DNA from: Deroplatys truncata
Taxonomy: Eukaryota > Arthropoda > Insecta > Mantodea > Mantidae
NCBI GenBank assembly: GCA_030765065.1
Contig: CM060977.1
Span: 91,157,795-91,221,794 of the forward strand
DNA: 64,000 nt
Reading direction: 5' to 3'
Made by a program: the position numbers and the translations under genes. Position 1 is the stretch's first letter, and the number at the start of each line of letters is the position of its first letter. This document shows positions 21,240 to 33,592 of the stretch, in pieces. The notes under the pieces are model-generated. The model was given only the letters and a program-made list of their open reading frames with translations. It was not told where the DNA came from and searched no databases.

Positions 21240-21975
21240 CTAAGGAACAGTTGGTGGGTAGGGATAGGAAGAATTATGGGAAAAATAGGAATGGGAGACA
21301 TATGGAAGCTAGAAGAAAGAAGTGAAAGTGATCTAGGTAAACTGATAAAAACCAGAATAGAAGACATAGAATGGCAGGGGATATGGGTAAGTTTAGAAAA
21401 CAAGAAATCATTACAATTCTATAAACAAATAAAAAGAAATTGGGGACGAAACGATATATAGATTACTGTAACAGACAAGAAAAAGAAGGAATAGCTTGGA
21501 TGAGAACAGGAACAATATTTCTAAGAAGGATAAGAGGTAGAAATAAAGGAATATGTGAAATGTGTGGTGAAAAAGAAAGTATAACACATTATATGATGGA
21601 AATAAGGAGTTAGCATTGTGGAGAAGAAAGGTTTGGGAGGTAAAATGGGAACAAATAGAGGGGAAAATTGTAGCTATAAAAATGTTAACAGGGAAAGAAG
21701 AAAGGAAGATTAGAAGCATAGGTGAGTTTTTACAAAGAGCAAAAGAAAAATGAATGAGGAAAGTAAGGAGTATAAGAAAAGAAGACAGAGGGATGGAGGG
21801 GGATAACTAAGATAAAGGGAAGGGATAACATGAGCTACCAGGTGGAGCAAACGGCCTGGGTGCCATGCAAGTCGAGGTAGCAACAAGGTTAATTTAATTT
21901 GTACATAGTTTATGTTAGACAAATGAAAAAATTGTAAAACCTAGTAAACCAATAATAAATATAAATTTATAATAA
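21240..21975 (+). mobile_element. non-LTR retrotransposon (LINE) 3' fragment
   Basis: + strand frames read WWVGIG, then IGMGDIWKLEER, FYKQIKRNWG, EKEGIAWMRTGT and ICEMCGEKESITHYM. This parallels, block for block, the tail of the LINE at 54788-57830 (NGMGDVWRKREA, IKKHWERE, EERGGIAWLRAG, CPLCGESDDIQH), including the CxxC...H finger near the C-terminus. The frame has shifts and a stop at 21461. It ends in an A/T-rich AATAATAAAT tail. 5'-truncated and dead. Confidence 0.75.
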
Positions 21976-22020
21976 TAAATTTTACTTGAGTTTGAAAGTA
22001 ACAGTGTGGCATATCATGTA

Positions 22021-22895
22021 CGAGGGCGATTCAAAAAGTAGCAGCAAACTAATTCTTATAAAGTATATGTTTCAATTATAACAACAAGATGTCATTTTTC
22101 AACATAATGATCCTCCTTTTTAATACATTTCTCGCAACATTGCACCAACTTCTTCATTCCATCAGAATAAAAGGTTTTTGTTTGTGTCCGCAAGCAAGAA
22201 TGCACTACTTCTTTAACCTCATCACTTCCAAATCATCGTCCTTTGAGAGTGTTCTTCAGGGGTCCAAACATATGGTAATCTGAAGGAGCGACATGAGGGC
22301 TGTATGGGGAATGCTGTAAGACCAGAAATCTCAATCTCCGAATGACGTCAAGAGTTGCAGCGGTGGTGGGGAAGTGCATTTGTCTAGACAGAAGTCCTCT
22401 GCAATGGCTGCTGGCTGTGGCTCAATCCCCAACATGGTACTGTACTGGAGACTATTCACTCTTTCACCCCTATACTGAGAGTGCTTCAAAAGCAGCCCAT
22501 TCATATCCCAGAAGAGGGTGCAAAGCTGTGCTTGGATGACCAGAGCATTGCTCATCTGTGACTAATGTACGTCCACCTGTAAACACATATACCCATTTGT
22601 ACACTTTTCTCTCGCTAATGCAGCCATCTCTATACCTTTCCAACATCCTTCTATGGATTTATAGCCTGTGACCACAAAAATCTTATTACTGCTCTCTGTC
22701 CTTCTATGGTGCACACAGCTAGGGGAGTGGCCATCTTGTTTCAACTGTCCTTCCTATTCAGCACGTCATTTATTCTGTTGGCATATGTCAAAACTATCTC
22801 AAAGCATGTATCTTCACTTCCCGGGAGCTTGAAATGCCTGGAGTGTCAACTGCATTTAATACTGTTAGTTTGCTGTTACTCTTTGAATCACCCTG
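22021..22895 (-). mobile_element. mariner-type transposon, internally deleted
   Basis: TA duplications at 22019-22020 and 22896-22897. TIRs: left CGAGGGCGATTCAAAAAGTA, right read inwards CAGGGTGATTCAAAGAGTAA, both continuing CAGCAAACT. The - strand near 22290-22090 reads PSDYHMFGPLKNTLKG, EEVKEVVHSCLRTQ and KTFYSDGMKKLV. This is the C-terminal third of a mariner transposase, after the last catalytic residue. Other parts are missing or scrambled. Non-functional. Confidence 0.87.
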
Positions 22896-22897
22896 TA

Positions 22898-24158
22898 CTA
22901 CATTTTGTCCTGGTGCTCTTTTTCTCAAAGTTCACTACCACTTTTTGCAGAAATAATATCTGACATGGTAAACTGTTGTAGATAAAGTGTTACTGTGCAG
23001 GATAATGACAATTTGTGTTAAGCAAGAACAATAAAGTCAACTTCTTTAGCATTTCTCTTTTTTATTTACTCTAAAGAGTATTAGTATGAGACTTTTATGG
23101 AGCGATCCCAATTAAATTATTTAAACAACAATACTTAATTATTTTAGAACAAATTCAACAATATGTATGGCCTTCTGCACATAAAACGTGTGGTCTGTGC
23201 TTCATTTACGGGGAGTATGTAGAGTCCATTATTGTTTTTCAACCCGTTTTGCTTTTTATAATTATGTATACAAATACCTTTTACCCTGTACTTTACCATA
23301 CACTCCTTTGTAGTTTGTTTTTAATATGTATATATTGTATTATTCCTTTGTAATTTATGGCGTCCATTTTAGTTTACAGCCATCTTATCACCAACTTTTA
23401 CCTTCTGTTGATTCTCCATAGCAATGGAGATATTAACATTCCTATACTATTCTTTTCAAGCATATTTTACACTTCAGTTACATTTTTTAATACTTGCTAT
23501 TGTAACAATCTAACATGATCAATTTCATAAAAAAATCACTTAAATATTTAACTGTTGTAAATTACATACATAAAATAAAATATTATTCTGTTCATCAATG
23601 TTAAAATTGGGACAATATTAACAGTGAAGTGTCAATTGATAAAATAAATTAGTCGATGTAAGTGAAGACTTTTAATATCATTTCTACTCATTTATTTTAT
23701 CTATTATTTTGTTTGTGTACTTTCAGAAATTAAGATTATTTACATTGTTCTTTATTTTGCATTTGTTCTTCTTCATTAATTAGTAAAATTTAAGCAAATC
23801 TTTTAAAATTAAACATTATAAAATATGAATATGATGCTAATTTCTCTTGCTTATTTCCTTAAGCATTTTGATAAATATTTTGTCATATAATTCCCGCTAC
23901 AACATTCAGAGACACACCAGTTGCTTCCAATGTTAATTTAGTGACATCCTTATCAGCAAGGATATTGAAATGCTCAAATAAAAACTTGAACCACTTTTAA
24001 GGTCTTCGCCACCCTTTGTTTACTTACATTGCTCTGAACTCCTACACACTAGCCATGATCATGACATGAACAACACTGCATTAGCATGACCATTGCTTCG
24101 CTCCAGTAAATAACATGGCGATAATGCATGGCCGTAATGATAAATAGAAGCTAATTAT
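22898..24158. other. intronic AT-rich sequence, nothing recognised
   Basis: About 1.26 kb of low-complexity AT-rich DNA without ORFs, terminal repeats or internal repetition that I can see. Confidence 0.5.
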
Positions 24159-24556
24159 TTAACCCTTCACAAGCAGACATGTTTTACAGTTTGAGTGGAA
24201 GGTAATTTTATAAAAAATATTAGGCTCTGTAAAAGACAACTAAAAGTACACAATCATGCTCAAATGTATTACAAAACACATTATACTTTGGTTTTTGTTG
24301 AATTGCACCATTGCTGTCTTCCTGGATTTAAGTTTTGTTAATTGCATAAAAATGTTGCTCCACAAAACAGCATAAGAAGCACTTTTCCATTTTGTATCAC
24401 ATAGTTCGTACATATACTCATATTGACAAATAAACAGGAACTAAATACTGTCGCATAATGATATGTAATACTTATATTTGTAAAAATAATGGTAATTAAA
24501 TAATAAATAATTTTGATTGTGAGGTTACATGTAGCTAGGGCAGGATATCTAATATA

Positions 24557-25801
24557 CACTATGTGATCAAAAGTATCCGGACACTCCCACAAACATACGT
24601 TTTTCATCTTAGGTGTATTGTGCTGCCACCTACTGCCTGGTACTCATTATCCGCAACCTCAGTAGTCATTAGACATCGTGAAATAGCAGAATGGGACGCT
24701 CTGTGGAACTCACGGACTTTGAACGTGGTCAGGTGATTGGGTGTCACTTGTGGCAGAAGTCTGTACACAAGATTTCCACACTCCTAAACATCCCTAGGTC
24801 CACTGTTTCTGATGTGATAGTGAAGTGGAAACATGAAGGGAAATGTACAGCACAAAAGCATAGAGGCCGACCTCGTCTGTTGACTGACAGAGACCGCCGA
24901 CATTTGAAGAGGTTCGTAAAGAGTAATAGGCAGACATCTGTCGAGACTATCACACAGGAATTCCAAACTGCATCAGGATCCACTCCAAGTACTATGACAG
25001 TTAGGCGTGAGGTGAGAGACCTTGGATTCCATGGTCGAGCGGCTGCTCATAAGCCACACATCACGCAGGAAAATGCCAAACGACGCCTTGCTTGGTGTAA
25101 GGAGCATCAACATTACACGATTGAACAGTGCCAAAATGTTTTGTGGAGTAATGAATCACGGTACACAATGTGGCGATCGGATGGCAGGGTGTGGGTATGG
25201 CGAATGCCCGGTGAACGTCATCTGCCAGTGTGTGTAGTGCCAACAGTGAAATTCGGAGGTGGTGGTGCTATGGTGTGGTCATGTTTTTCCTGGAGGGGGC
25301 TTGCACCTCTTGTTGTTTTGCATGGCACAATCACAGCGCAGACCTACATTGATGTTTTAAGCACCTTCTTGCTTCCCACAGTTGAAGAGCAATTCTGGGA
25401 TGGCGATTGCATCTTTCAACATGATCGAGCACCTGTTCATACTGCAGGGGCTGTGGCAGAGTGGTTACACGACAATAACATTTGTGTAATGGACTGGCCT
25501 GCACAGAGTCCTGACTTGAATCCTATAGAACACCTTTGGGATGTTTTGGAATGCCGACTTTGTGCCAGGCCTCACCGACCTACATCGATACACCTCCATT
25601 ACGCACTCCGTGAGTAATGGGCTATCATTTTCCAAGAAACCTTCCAGCACCTGATTGAAAGTATGACTGCGAGAGTGAACGCTGTCATCAAGGCTAAGGG
25701 TGGGCCAACACCATATTGACTTCCAGCATTACCGCTGGAGGGCGCCATGAACTTGTACGTCATTTTCAGCCAGGTGTCCAGATACTTTTGATCACGTAGT
25801 G
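24557..25801 (+). mobile_element. Tc1-like transposon, nearly full length
   Basis: 1,245 bp with TA at 24555-24556 and 25802-25803. TIRs: CACTATGTGATCAAAAGTAT on the left; the right, read inwards, is CACTACGTGATCAAAAGTAT, continuing CnGGACAC/CTGGACAC. One transposase frame covers most of it. Among the best-preserved elements of the window. Confidence 0.95.
24691..25719 (+). pseudogene. Tc1 transposase with premature stop and D-to-N at first catalytic site
   Basis: An ATG at 24691 opens 308 codons to a TAA at 25615-25617. The same frame then continues about 34 more codons (WAIIFQETFQ to KGGPTPY) to the natural end near 25719. Residues 1-110 hold the paired helix-turn-helix DNA-binding region with a GRPR hook (59-62). 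The catalytic part has Asp245 (FQHDRAPVH) and Glu280 ([11 protein letters not shown]), 34 residues apart as expected for DD34E. The first catalytic position, normally Asp in SDESRF, is Asn154 (WSNESRYT). Loss of that metal ligand should abolish cleavage independently of the stop. Product would cut and paste Tc1 DNA at TA sites. Confidence 0.92.
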
Positions 25802-26089
25802 TATATACAATTTTGAAATTGATTCTTTTATCTCAAGATCATTTACACCGTGAAGTATATGAATAACACGTTATAATGTTCAAAGATGTGCGCCTATTTC
25901 CTAAAAATGTTCTTTTGTGTGATATATTTTGTAACATGTGGATGAAGGGGAGGCTTGGAAATGCAAGTCTCAAAAAGTATATTGTTTTCTTTGTTTGCTT
26001 TTTGGGCCTATGGGAAGGGTATTCTCATCAAAATGAGAAGGAGGTATTGGTCCTCGTTGGATATTATGCACTGATATTGTAGATGTGGG

Positions 26090-26283
26090 GCAGGATCAAA
26101 ATTACTCACCACTGTTCAGCTAGATGCACTGTTGTCTGCAGTATCACTTGTGTCACTCCCACTCTCACACAAATTCTTACATATATCACTTTCATCATCA
26201 CTGAAACAAAATCTGACGACTCACTATCACCTTTGTTCAACAAAGCTACAATTTCTGTCTGTCAACCCTTCCCTTCTTGCCAT
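26090..26283 (-). pseudogene. piggyBac-like transposase N-terminus
   Basis: From the ATG at 26281-26283 (- strand) it reads MARREGLTDRNCSFVEQR, then a stop. In a shifted frame FCFSDDESDI and CESGSDTSDTADNS follow. The basic start followed by an acidic Ser/Asp-rich stretch is the usual N-terminus of piggyBac transposases and parallels the relic at 11134. The catalytic domain has been deleted. Confidence 0.6.
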
Positions 26284-26520
26284 TATGTTGAAAAACAAAA
26301 TAAAATCTGGCTTACTAGTTGAAACACCGCACTGTTTATTGTTTCATTGGTGAGAACTACAAGAGGAATTCCTGACAAAGCAAACTCAGAGATTTACCAA
26401 CCACCAATGTGTGAAAGAACATTTCCTGGCATCTGTTGGTAGCGTATCTGAATTATTTGAGTGAGACAACAGCTCTATAACTGCACACCCATATATGGCT
26501 TTTCGCTTGCGAAGGGTTAA

Positions 26521-28076
26521 TTTATGTTTAAATGAAACAATTACTGTAATACTATCATTATTCACTGTCTTTATTATTTGAAGTGCAAAAAAAGGTACAT
26601 CTAATGTGTAAATGTGTAATCAACTAGATTTTCATTTGCCTGAAAGATATGTTCTGGCGGTGATAAGTACATTTGTTTATGCCTGGACCCTTTCTTGGGC
26701 TGGATGGAGTACAGTAAATAATCTTTTTTACACTTACAACAGTATCAAGCAAGTAATAAACATTATAAGGAAATGAAAAAAGAATATTGCCTATATACCA
26801 TATTTTTCCTGTAAAAAAATCCATATGTATTAGATAAAATGCTGTAATAGACAGGTATTATTGACATTAAAGTCTCTTGCAAATACTATGTTTGCTATTG
26901 AGTATATATGCATCTGAAAAAAATATTGTATTTCAGTTAATGTGACAGAATTGAGGTTGTTTTTTCTGTGTTTTGATATTCGAAGTTACCTTTATTATGT
27001 GTGGCTTTCTAAAAGAGAAACTAGAAATAATTTGGTACTTATCCAAAACATACAATATTTATATTTTTACTTTATTTATAAATGAAAATCTAGAAATTGT
27101 CCAACATTTTGTTCTGTAGGCCACTGCTTTTTGTGTTCCTACTAGATAATGCATTTTCAGTTATGTGATCTATGCTGCATCTGGTAAACCCTAAAACAGT
27201 GTAAAACAATTATTGTAATTCATTTAGCAATCTTTCAATGAATTTACTTTATTATTTACAATGTTATCTCAAAAAGGCTGTACATTTCTGAAGTGTTATT
27301 CAGAAGTTAGAAACAGTGAAGTGAATTAATTTCAAGTAAGTGAAGTTTTAGTGCTTCCACTTACTCAAGATTGAATTAAATTACTGTAAATTTCTGTTTT
27401 ACATGCATGCACATACACATTCTCTCTCGTTCGACTAAACTGTTACTTAAGGGAGTTCGCTGCGAATCTTTACATTATTTTGCATATATTTGGGTACACT
27501 TTTCTTCAAAACTATTCAACATAAAAACATGAATTGTTTAATTGATTTTATGTGATTTTTGTTTTCCAATTCACAAAAATTGTTTTTTTTTTTTAAACAA
27601 TTATAAGTTGTTACTCTGAAAATGTGGGAATTAAAATGTTTATTTTGGATTTTAGTCATTTGATCATTAACTTATTTTTATTTTAAAGCAAATAATATGC
27701 TAGGATTCATAGTCCATATTAATTTGAAGTCATTATCTTTTACAGCTTCCAGGTAAATTTCTACAAAGTAAATAACGGGTAATACGAAACAAATTAATTG
27801 GCACAAACTATATTGACCTTTTTTTGTTTATATGGTTTTTTTTTTAACTTTAACTGGCTAGGTTATATTGGATGATGAATGAATGAAAGGGGTGAAATTA
27901 TGCTCAAATAATCCAGGATCTTTACAGCTTAAAGTTACCCAACATTCATCTTTACAGAGTAAGAGAAAACCCTGGAAAAATACCTTTATCCATGTAACTC
28001 ACCTAACTGAGATTCAGCTTGGAACCTCTTAAATGTTAGTCACACACTTTATCCCCACACCATGGAGACAGGCTTA
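26521..28076. other. intronic AT-rich sequence, nothing recognised
   Basis: About 1.55 kb with many short T and A runs. No coding frame, terminal repeat or tandem repeat stands out. Confidence 0.5.
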
Positions 28077-28077
28077 T

Positions 28078-29270
28078 GAGAGCGGTTCAATAAGTACCTG
28101 TGTTTCAAAATAGATTGTGTTGCTAAAACCAGTTGGTGTTGCCATTGTATACTGTCATTTGTTAGACATCGTCAAAACAATTTGGTACTAATTCATAGGT
28201 TAGTTTTGGATTATGCAGGTATTTAAGTTAGTTCGTTCAATGTGTTTTTGCTAAAATGGAAAAAATGCAGTATTGTTCAGTGATTTGCATTTTACTTTTG
28301 AATGGGAAAATCTGTGAGTAGATAAAAGTGAAATTGGATGCAGTTTATGGGGATCTTTCACCATCTATGACAACACTTAGATATTGGTTCGACTTTAAAC
28401 ATGGTCAAACATCTGTTTTTGATGAGCACCCATGACACCTGTCAGATGTGGTTATGAAAGAAATCTTTGAAAAAAATCCATGATATGATTATTGCTGATT
28501 GTTGAACAAAAGTTCACAAAGTGGCAGAGGCCATAGGTGTGTTGACGGGAACGGCAATTCATATTTTGAATGATAAGTTGGAGATGAAAAAGTTGTTTGC
28601 CCGATGAGTGCCGTGATTGTTCACAGTGGACAACAAGCAAGTGCAGCTTTCAACTTTAAAGCTGTGTTTGGAGCAAAATCCGAAGGACTTTCTGCATTGA
28701 GTTGTCACTGACAATTAGAGCTTGATTCATCATTGTACTCTAGAAACTAAGCAACAATCAAAATGGCGGGTTACCTCCAGTGAATCTGCTCCAAAGAAGG
28801 CAAAGACAGTTCCATCGGTTGGAAAAGTGATGGAGACAATTTTTTGAGATGTGAAGGGCGTCAAACTTATTGATTTCTTAGAAAAAGGAAAAAGAATCAC
28901 TGGATAATACTACAGTGAGGTATCGAACTGATTCTACAAGTGAAGGAGATACACTCCCATTTGGCAAAGAAGAAAGGGATTGTTTCACCACAATGCACCA
29001 GCTCATTCATCCAGAGCTGTTGCCACCAAACTGCATGAATTGTGCTATGAAGTGCTGCTGCACCCCCTATATTTGCCCAACCTGGCTCCCTATGATTTCT
29101 TCTTGTTCCCAAACATGAAGAAATAACTCTCAGGAATGAAATGTAGATCTAATCATTGTCAAGACAAGGTATTTTGCAGAGCTTGACAGTTCCTATTTTT
29201 TGGAGGGGTTAAAAAAAATGGACAATCTTCACAATTAATGTGGTATGTTTTCAACAATTTGTTAATAGGA
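28078..29270 (+). pseudogene. degraded mariner transposon and transposase
   Basis: The + strand from about 28256 reads MEKMQYCSVI, KVKLDAVYGDLSPSMTTLRYW, then VAEAIGVLTGTAIHILND. Further on are SSESAPKKAKTVPSVGKVM, FHHNAPAHSSRAVATKLHEL and LPNLAPYDFFLFPNMKK. These follow the order of a mariner transposase: helix-turn-helix, then catalytic core with HNAPAH and PxLAPxDFFLFP. Stops and shifts break it at least six times. The left terminus is near GAGCGGTTCAATAAGTACCT (28082); the right terminus is not resolved. Confidence 0.8.
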
Positions 29271-30200
29271 GTAGCTGTTTTTCAACAGGTGATTTAGTGG
29301 GTATATCAAAAATTCCAATAGACATGAATTTTGAAATACTGGCATCGGATGACATGTGACTCACCAATAGGAACAATAGTGGGCCAAACAGTGGGGGAAA
29401 GGGAAGGTAGATGCCATATGAGAGCCAGCCAACCAATTAGCTGATGCTGAGGTGGTTCTTCTCAAGTATGTTCTACCAAAGTAATAAGTAAGTGGAGTAA
29501 AAGTGTTTTGAAGGTCGACCAACTTCTTTAACAAATTTGACTACCATGCTCCACTGTTACAGGGTGGAAGTGAAATGGTCCTGCGGATATGGGGAGGTGT
29601 GAGAGTGGATGTAGATGAGCAGGGGCTTCTGATACTTTTTTGTAATTAAATGTACTGTTTTCTTAGAAAAAATGCTTTTATCCAAAAAATGTATCACCTT
29701 GTTGATTAAAGGTTCTTAATTTATGACTGCTCATAGGAAATTGAATAAATGACAACTTCTTCCTTTGCCATATTTCAATAGAATGAGCAGTTTTTGTATA
29801 AATTAAATTTAAAAAATCCATAATGTATTGTCTCCTTAATTCTGTTAGAACTGGCAACATCCCATCAGATGCATTTACTTTCTTCTGATATCGGTGTGAA
29901 TCACAGGGAATGTTTATTTAATCGCATGCAATTGTTTTTATGTCCAAGTAAGTAATTTATTTCATCCTTTGGGAACAACTGGCATTGTTTTTTGGACATG
30001 TCCGAATTGGAAAGCCACAAGTTAAGATCAGAGCCATTAAAGGAGCATTTTAAAATGGATATATTAAAAATTAAATAGAAGCATACAGTTCCCGGTTGGC
30101 CAAAACTATAAACAATTCTACAAAAATTTCCTTTAAGCATATTGCAGTGGAGTGTAAATTCACATTATAAATTATGCATTCCTAAACGTTTAGCAATTAC
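29271..30200. other. intronic sequence, nothing recognised
   Basis: About 0.9 kb without recognisable coding or repeat structure; only short chance ORFs. Confidence 0.45.
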
Positions 30201-30201
30201 C

Positions 30202-31307
30202 TACTACTGCCATTCCAAACCAGAGTGCCTTTCACTGAAAACAAACTCTTTGTATTATCCGCGCGAAAGTAGTTCGCAATCCCCGACCATAATGGCTGCT
30301 TGTTCCCCTCCTACTGCTTGTTGAACACTATTTAATCTATAAAAAGGCGCCCTGCGTGAGAATCATAGTTCAAAATGCAACCTGAGGTAACAATCGATTT
30401 TATAAGTATGCGGCAATGAACATTTTACTTACATTAATCACAATCCTCGGGCAAAAGTGCAACACCCAAATCCGAATCCTCCGGGAATGACTCAGCTGCC
30501 ATATCAGAATCGGAACTACTCTCCAAAATAATGACAAGCTTATCCACAATTCCACAGCAGTGTCGCACTTAAAACAAGTTCCCACATTTTATCCTCTTCT
30601 ATGTTGTATTATGTCTGTTTATTTCCCTGCTTTCGTTACACTTCTCACTGAAACGCCTGTAAAATCCGATATTAGTTTCGTAATATGCAATAATGCAAGT
30701 GTCGGGTATTTTTGTAATAGTGAGTTGAATATATGAAGTATTGTTTGTTTTACTTTTTAACTGTTTCCCGCTTCTGTCTTTGAACAGTTTATTCACACTA
30801 CATGTACCTTCCTCTGCCATGTGAGCTCAAATACCAACTGACTAAATCACAAGATTTGACCTGAGCTGAGCAATGTGTGTTAGTGTATTATGAATGACTG
30901 TTCGCTTATCATATATCCTGTGTTACGCAAAGTGTTCATTCGGTTCTCAGATAGCACCTCTGGGAATTCATTGCTGCATTTCTTGTATATGTAAGAGAGT
31001 GACAGTCAACATACGGTTGGTATTAACTAGCAAGATGCCCTCGGTGTTAGCGCAATAGCAGGCAAAATCATATTTTGTAATCTCGTAACAGCTAGTATAT
31101 ATCCATTACCTTTAACGATGAGTTCTTATGATAACCGCAATAAAATGTGCAGTTCTATACCTTTCCTGCTCTATTATTTCATAATACAATACATGTATTA
31201 AGGAACTATTTACGTTGGCGTAAGAGTATATTCTTGGGTTCGTGACAAGGCGAAGCACGTGCTTCTGTTTACATCAGAGGGAACTCTGGTTTGGAATGGA
31301 CTATAGT
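30202..31307. mobile_element. 1.1-kb TIR transposon, copy B
   Basis: Aligns along its length with 19724-20845. It has the same ends (CCATTCCAAACCAGAG inverted) and the same internal blocks, for example CTGAGnTAACAATCGATTTTA-like and CGTAAGAGT-like segments. The - strand frame at about 30545-30430 reads KLVIILESSSDSDMAAE and then an EDSDLGVALLPED-like acidic run, probably a transposase N-terminal remnant. Both copies have similar length, consistent with one non-autonomous family. Confidence 0.75.
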
Positions 31308-32448
31308 ACCACATTGTTAAATTCAACACAGAATAATGGTATTAATAATGTAAGAGGTATTTCACATAAGAGTGCCAGCCATAACCTTCGGAATGCTTAT
31401 TTTCATTTCAAGTAAAGCATTGCATTGCACAAAAATATCACTGCAGTATGACATTGTGTAATAATTAAAATGCACCTTTTAAACTACATACATATATATA
31501 TTATGTGTACGCAAACCTTAAAACTGTTTAATATCGGCAACAATTCCATGTGAGTTTGTTACCTTACCGTGGCATAAGCCTCTCAAGCAGAATAGGCCAA
31601 ATATTCAGGCCTATAAACATATTAAATAACATAAGTAATTTTGTGGGAATATAGAATTAGAGGTAATGTTTTGATACGGAGCAGTGAACAATAACCTGAC
31701 TTTTTCCCAGTATTTTCTGATGTCTCATGACTCATGAGCCAGCGACAAAACATCTAAATTCGATACATATCCAAAATTACTTAAATGGTTTTACAGAGTG
31801 TTGGAATAGTTCAAGGCACCGCCAGTAGAAGCAGACTACTCATTTAACAAGTTGTGTCACGTTGCAAATACTCCTACTTTCAAACGTGATTATCTAGTTA
31901 ATGGTTTATTTAATTACAAAGAAGTGTTGGGGGTTTTTTATTCATCTACATCCACTCTCCCACCTTTCCCAGTCCACAGGACCATTTCACTTCCATTCTG
32001 TATTTACTTGTTAATGAACCCCGTTTTTTTTCAGTAAACTTTTGCAAATAGTTTTTATTAAACTAAAATTTTCTTTGGTTTAAACTAAGAATGTTACTGA
32101 TAGAATTATTGAATTAAAAAAATTAAAATTTTAATTTCCATATTTTTAGGACAAGAATATGTAATTGTTAAAAACTTATTTTTGTAAAAGTTAAAATGTA
32201 AATAATTAGTTTAACCTGAACGAGAATTAATTTATTCTTCAAAATAAAAAGTTTCATGTTATTACAGGGACTGGTTTCTAACAACAGTGTATCCGAAATT
32301 AGATAATTTAACATTGTCAAAATAGACAGTTGTTATTCCCCTTAAAAAATGTTAGTGTTATTCAAGCAAAAAGATGCAGGGTAATCAGAGATATAATTAT
32401 GCTGTTATTGTAAGATTGCTAATAAGTAACTGAATGCTGTGTTTACAG
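31308..32448. other. intronic sequence upstream of GLD-2 exon 2 (of this window)
   Basis: AT-rich, no recognised element. Ends at the acceptor TGTTTACAG (32440-32448). Confidence 0.5.
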
Positions 32449-32592
32449 AATTTATTGAGCATCCAGAACTCATCCAAGCTAAAGTGCCTATCCTAAAGTT
32501 TCGAGATACTCATCATTGTCTGGAAGTGGACCTCAATTGTAATAATGCTGTAGGCATTCGTAATACACATTTGCTCTATTGCTACTCACAAT
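32449..32592 (+). CDS. Gld2: GLD-2 poly(A) polymerase exon with third catalytic Asp
   Basis: Acceptor AG at 32447-32448, donor GTAAGT at 32593. The first two bases complete a Glu codon with the last base of 19576. The exon reads FIEHPELIQAKVPILKFRD, then HHCLEVDLNCNNAVGIRNTH and LLYCYSQ. The Asp of EVDLN is the third metal-binding carboxylate of the polymerase-beta fold. KVPIxKFRD and VDLNxNNxVGIRNT are hallmarks of GLD-2-type and related non-canonical poly(A) polymerases. The exon ends one base into a Leu codon completed at 61797. No stop or frameshift, so the catalytic triad is intact in the genome. Confidence 0.95.
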
Positions 32593-33362
32593 GTAAGTAA
32601 TTGTAATGACATTTCTTTTCTTTTGCAAATAATGTAATTCTCACTTTCCAAGTTTCTGGCAAAAACTGTTTATTTCATTATGTGAACATTAAAAAGAAAG
32701 GCTACTTATGCCCTTGAATTGACATATTCAGTGTCTTGACTGATTGCTCCCTGAAAATTTATCTGCTTCTGGATATTTCTCTCTTATTTTCAATGAGGTT
32801 AGGGTTGCCATAACTGATAATCCAAAATTAGGGCAGTTGTTACCATCAGTTTAATCGATTTAAAAAATGAAATTTTGAGGAACCAGGAGCCCTAATTTTG
32901 GAGAAACGTGCATTTAATTAATAATCCAGAGTTTTAGAAGGACTGCTTTATTGTACTTTACCTTAAGTAAGCACATATTATCAAAACTATATTAAATGTG
33001 TTCAATATCAACATTTAAGTTTTCTTATACCAATCGTATTTCCCAGAGGCTGGAACAGAAGAAAGGAACTTGGTTATTCATAATAAGTTTATGAAACTCA
33101 CTACAACTTATATGTGCTGTATTTGCAGTATTGCATTAACTGATTTTACTGTTAACGTATTCCTTTCTTCTGTCCACTGAGCACTCATGAAGGAAAAACC
33201 CTCTCTACATTGGTGTTATGACCAGGAGTGGAGAAATAATATCCTGCAATTTTTAGCAACTCTGAATACTGCTCCCTAGAAATACAATTATGAATGAAGG
33301 CAACCCATTTTTTATGTGACAAATTCTCAAAATTGTCCTCCTTGGCCTCCCCCAAAGAACAT
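32593..33362. other. start of the 29-kb GLD-2 intron, nothing recognised
   Basis: From the donor GTAAGTAATT to the Harbinger element. No further feature seen. Confidence 0.5.
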
Positions 33363-33592
33363 TAAGGGCCGGTTTCACCAACAGATACTAAATTTTAACA
33401 CAATGTTAAACTGATTTAACACTGAAGTTAACACAAGTTGAGTTTCATCAAACAATGTTATTTTTAACAATATGTTAATGTTGGTGTTAAGTTAACAACA
33501 CCATACCCCTGTGTTAAGGCATTTAACAAATGTTAGAAGTTGGAAAATGGCTGCCGCAAACCAAACTGTTGATGCAAGTTTGCCGTAATTGG

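Larger units (their letters stand above)
24163..26516 (-). mobile_element. piggyBac-like non-autonomous element containing a Tc1
   Basis: TTAA at 24159-24162 and 26517-26520 is the piggyBac target. Just inside, the ends are CCCTTCACAAGC and, read inwards from the right, CCCTTCGCAAGCG. Without the Tc1 inserted at 24557-25801 the element is about 1.1 kb. A transposase N-terminus on the - strand at 26283-26090 gives the orientation. It is an internal-deletion derivative. Confidence 0.82.
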
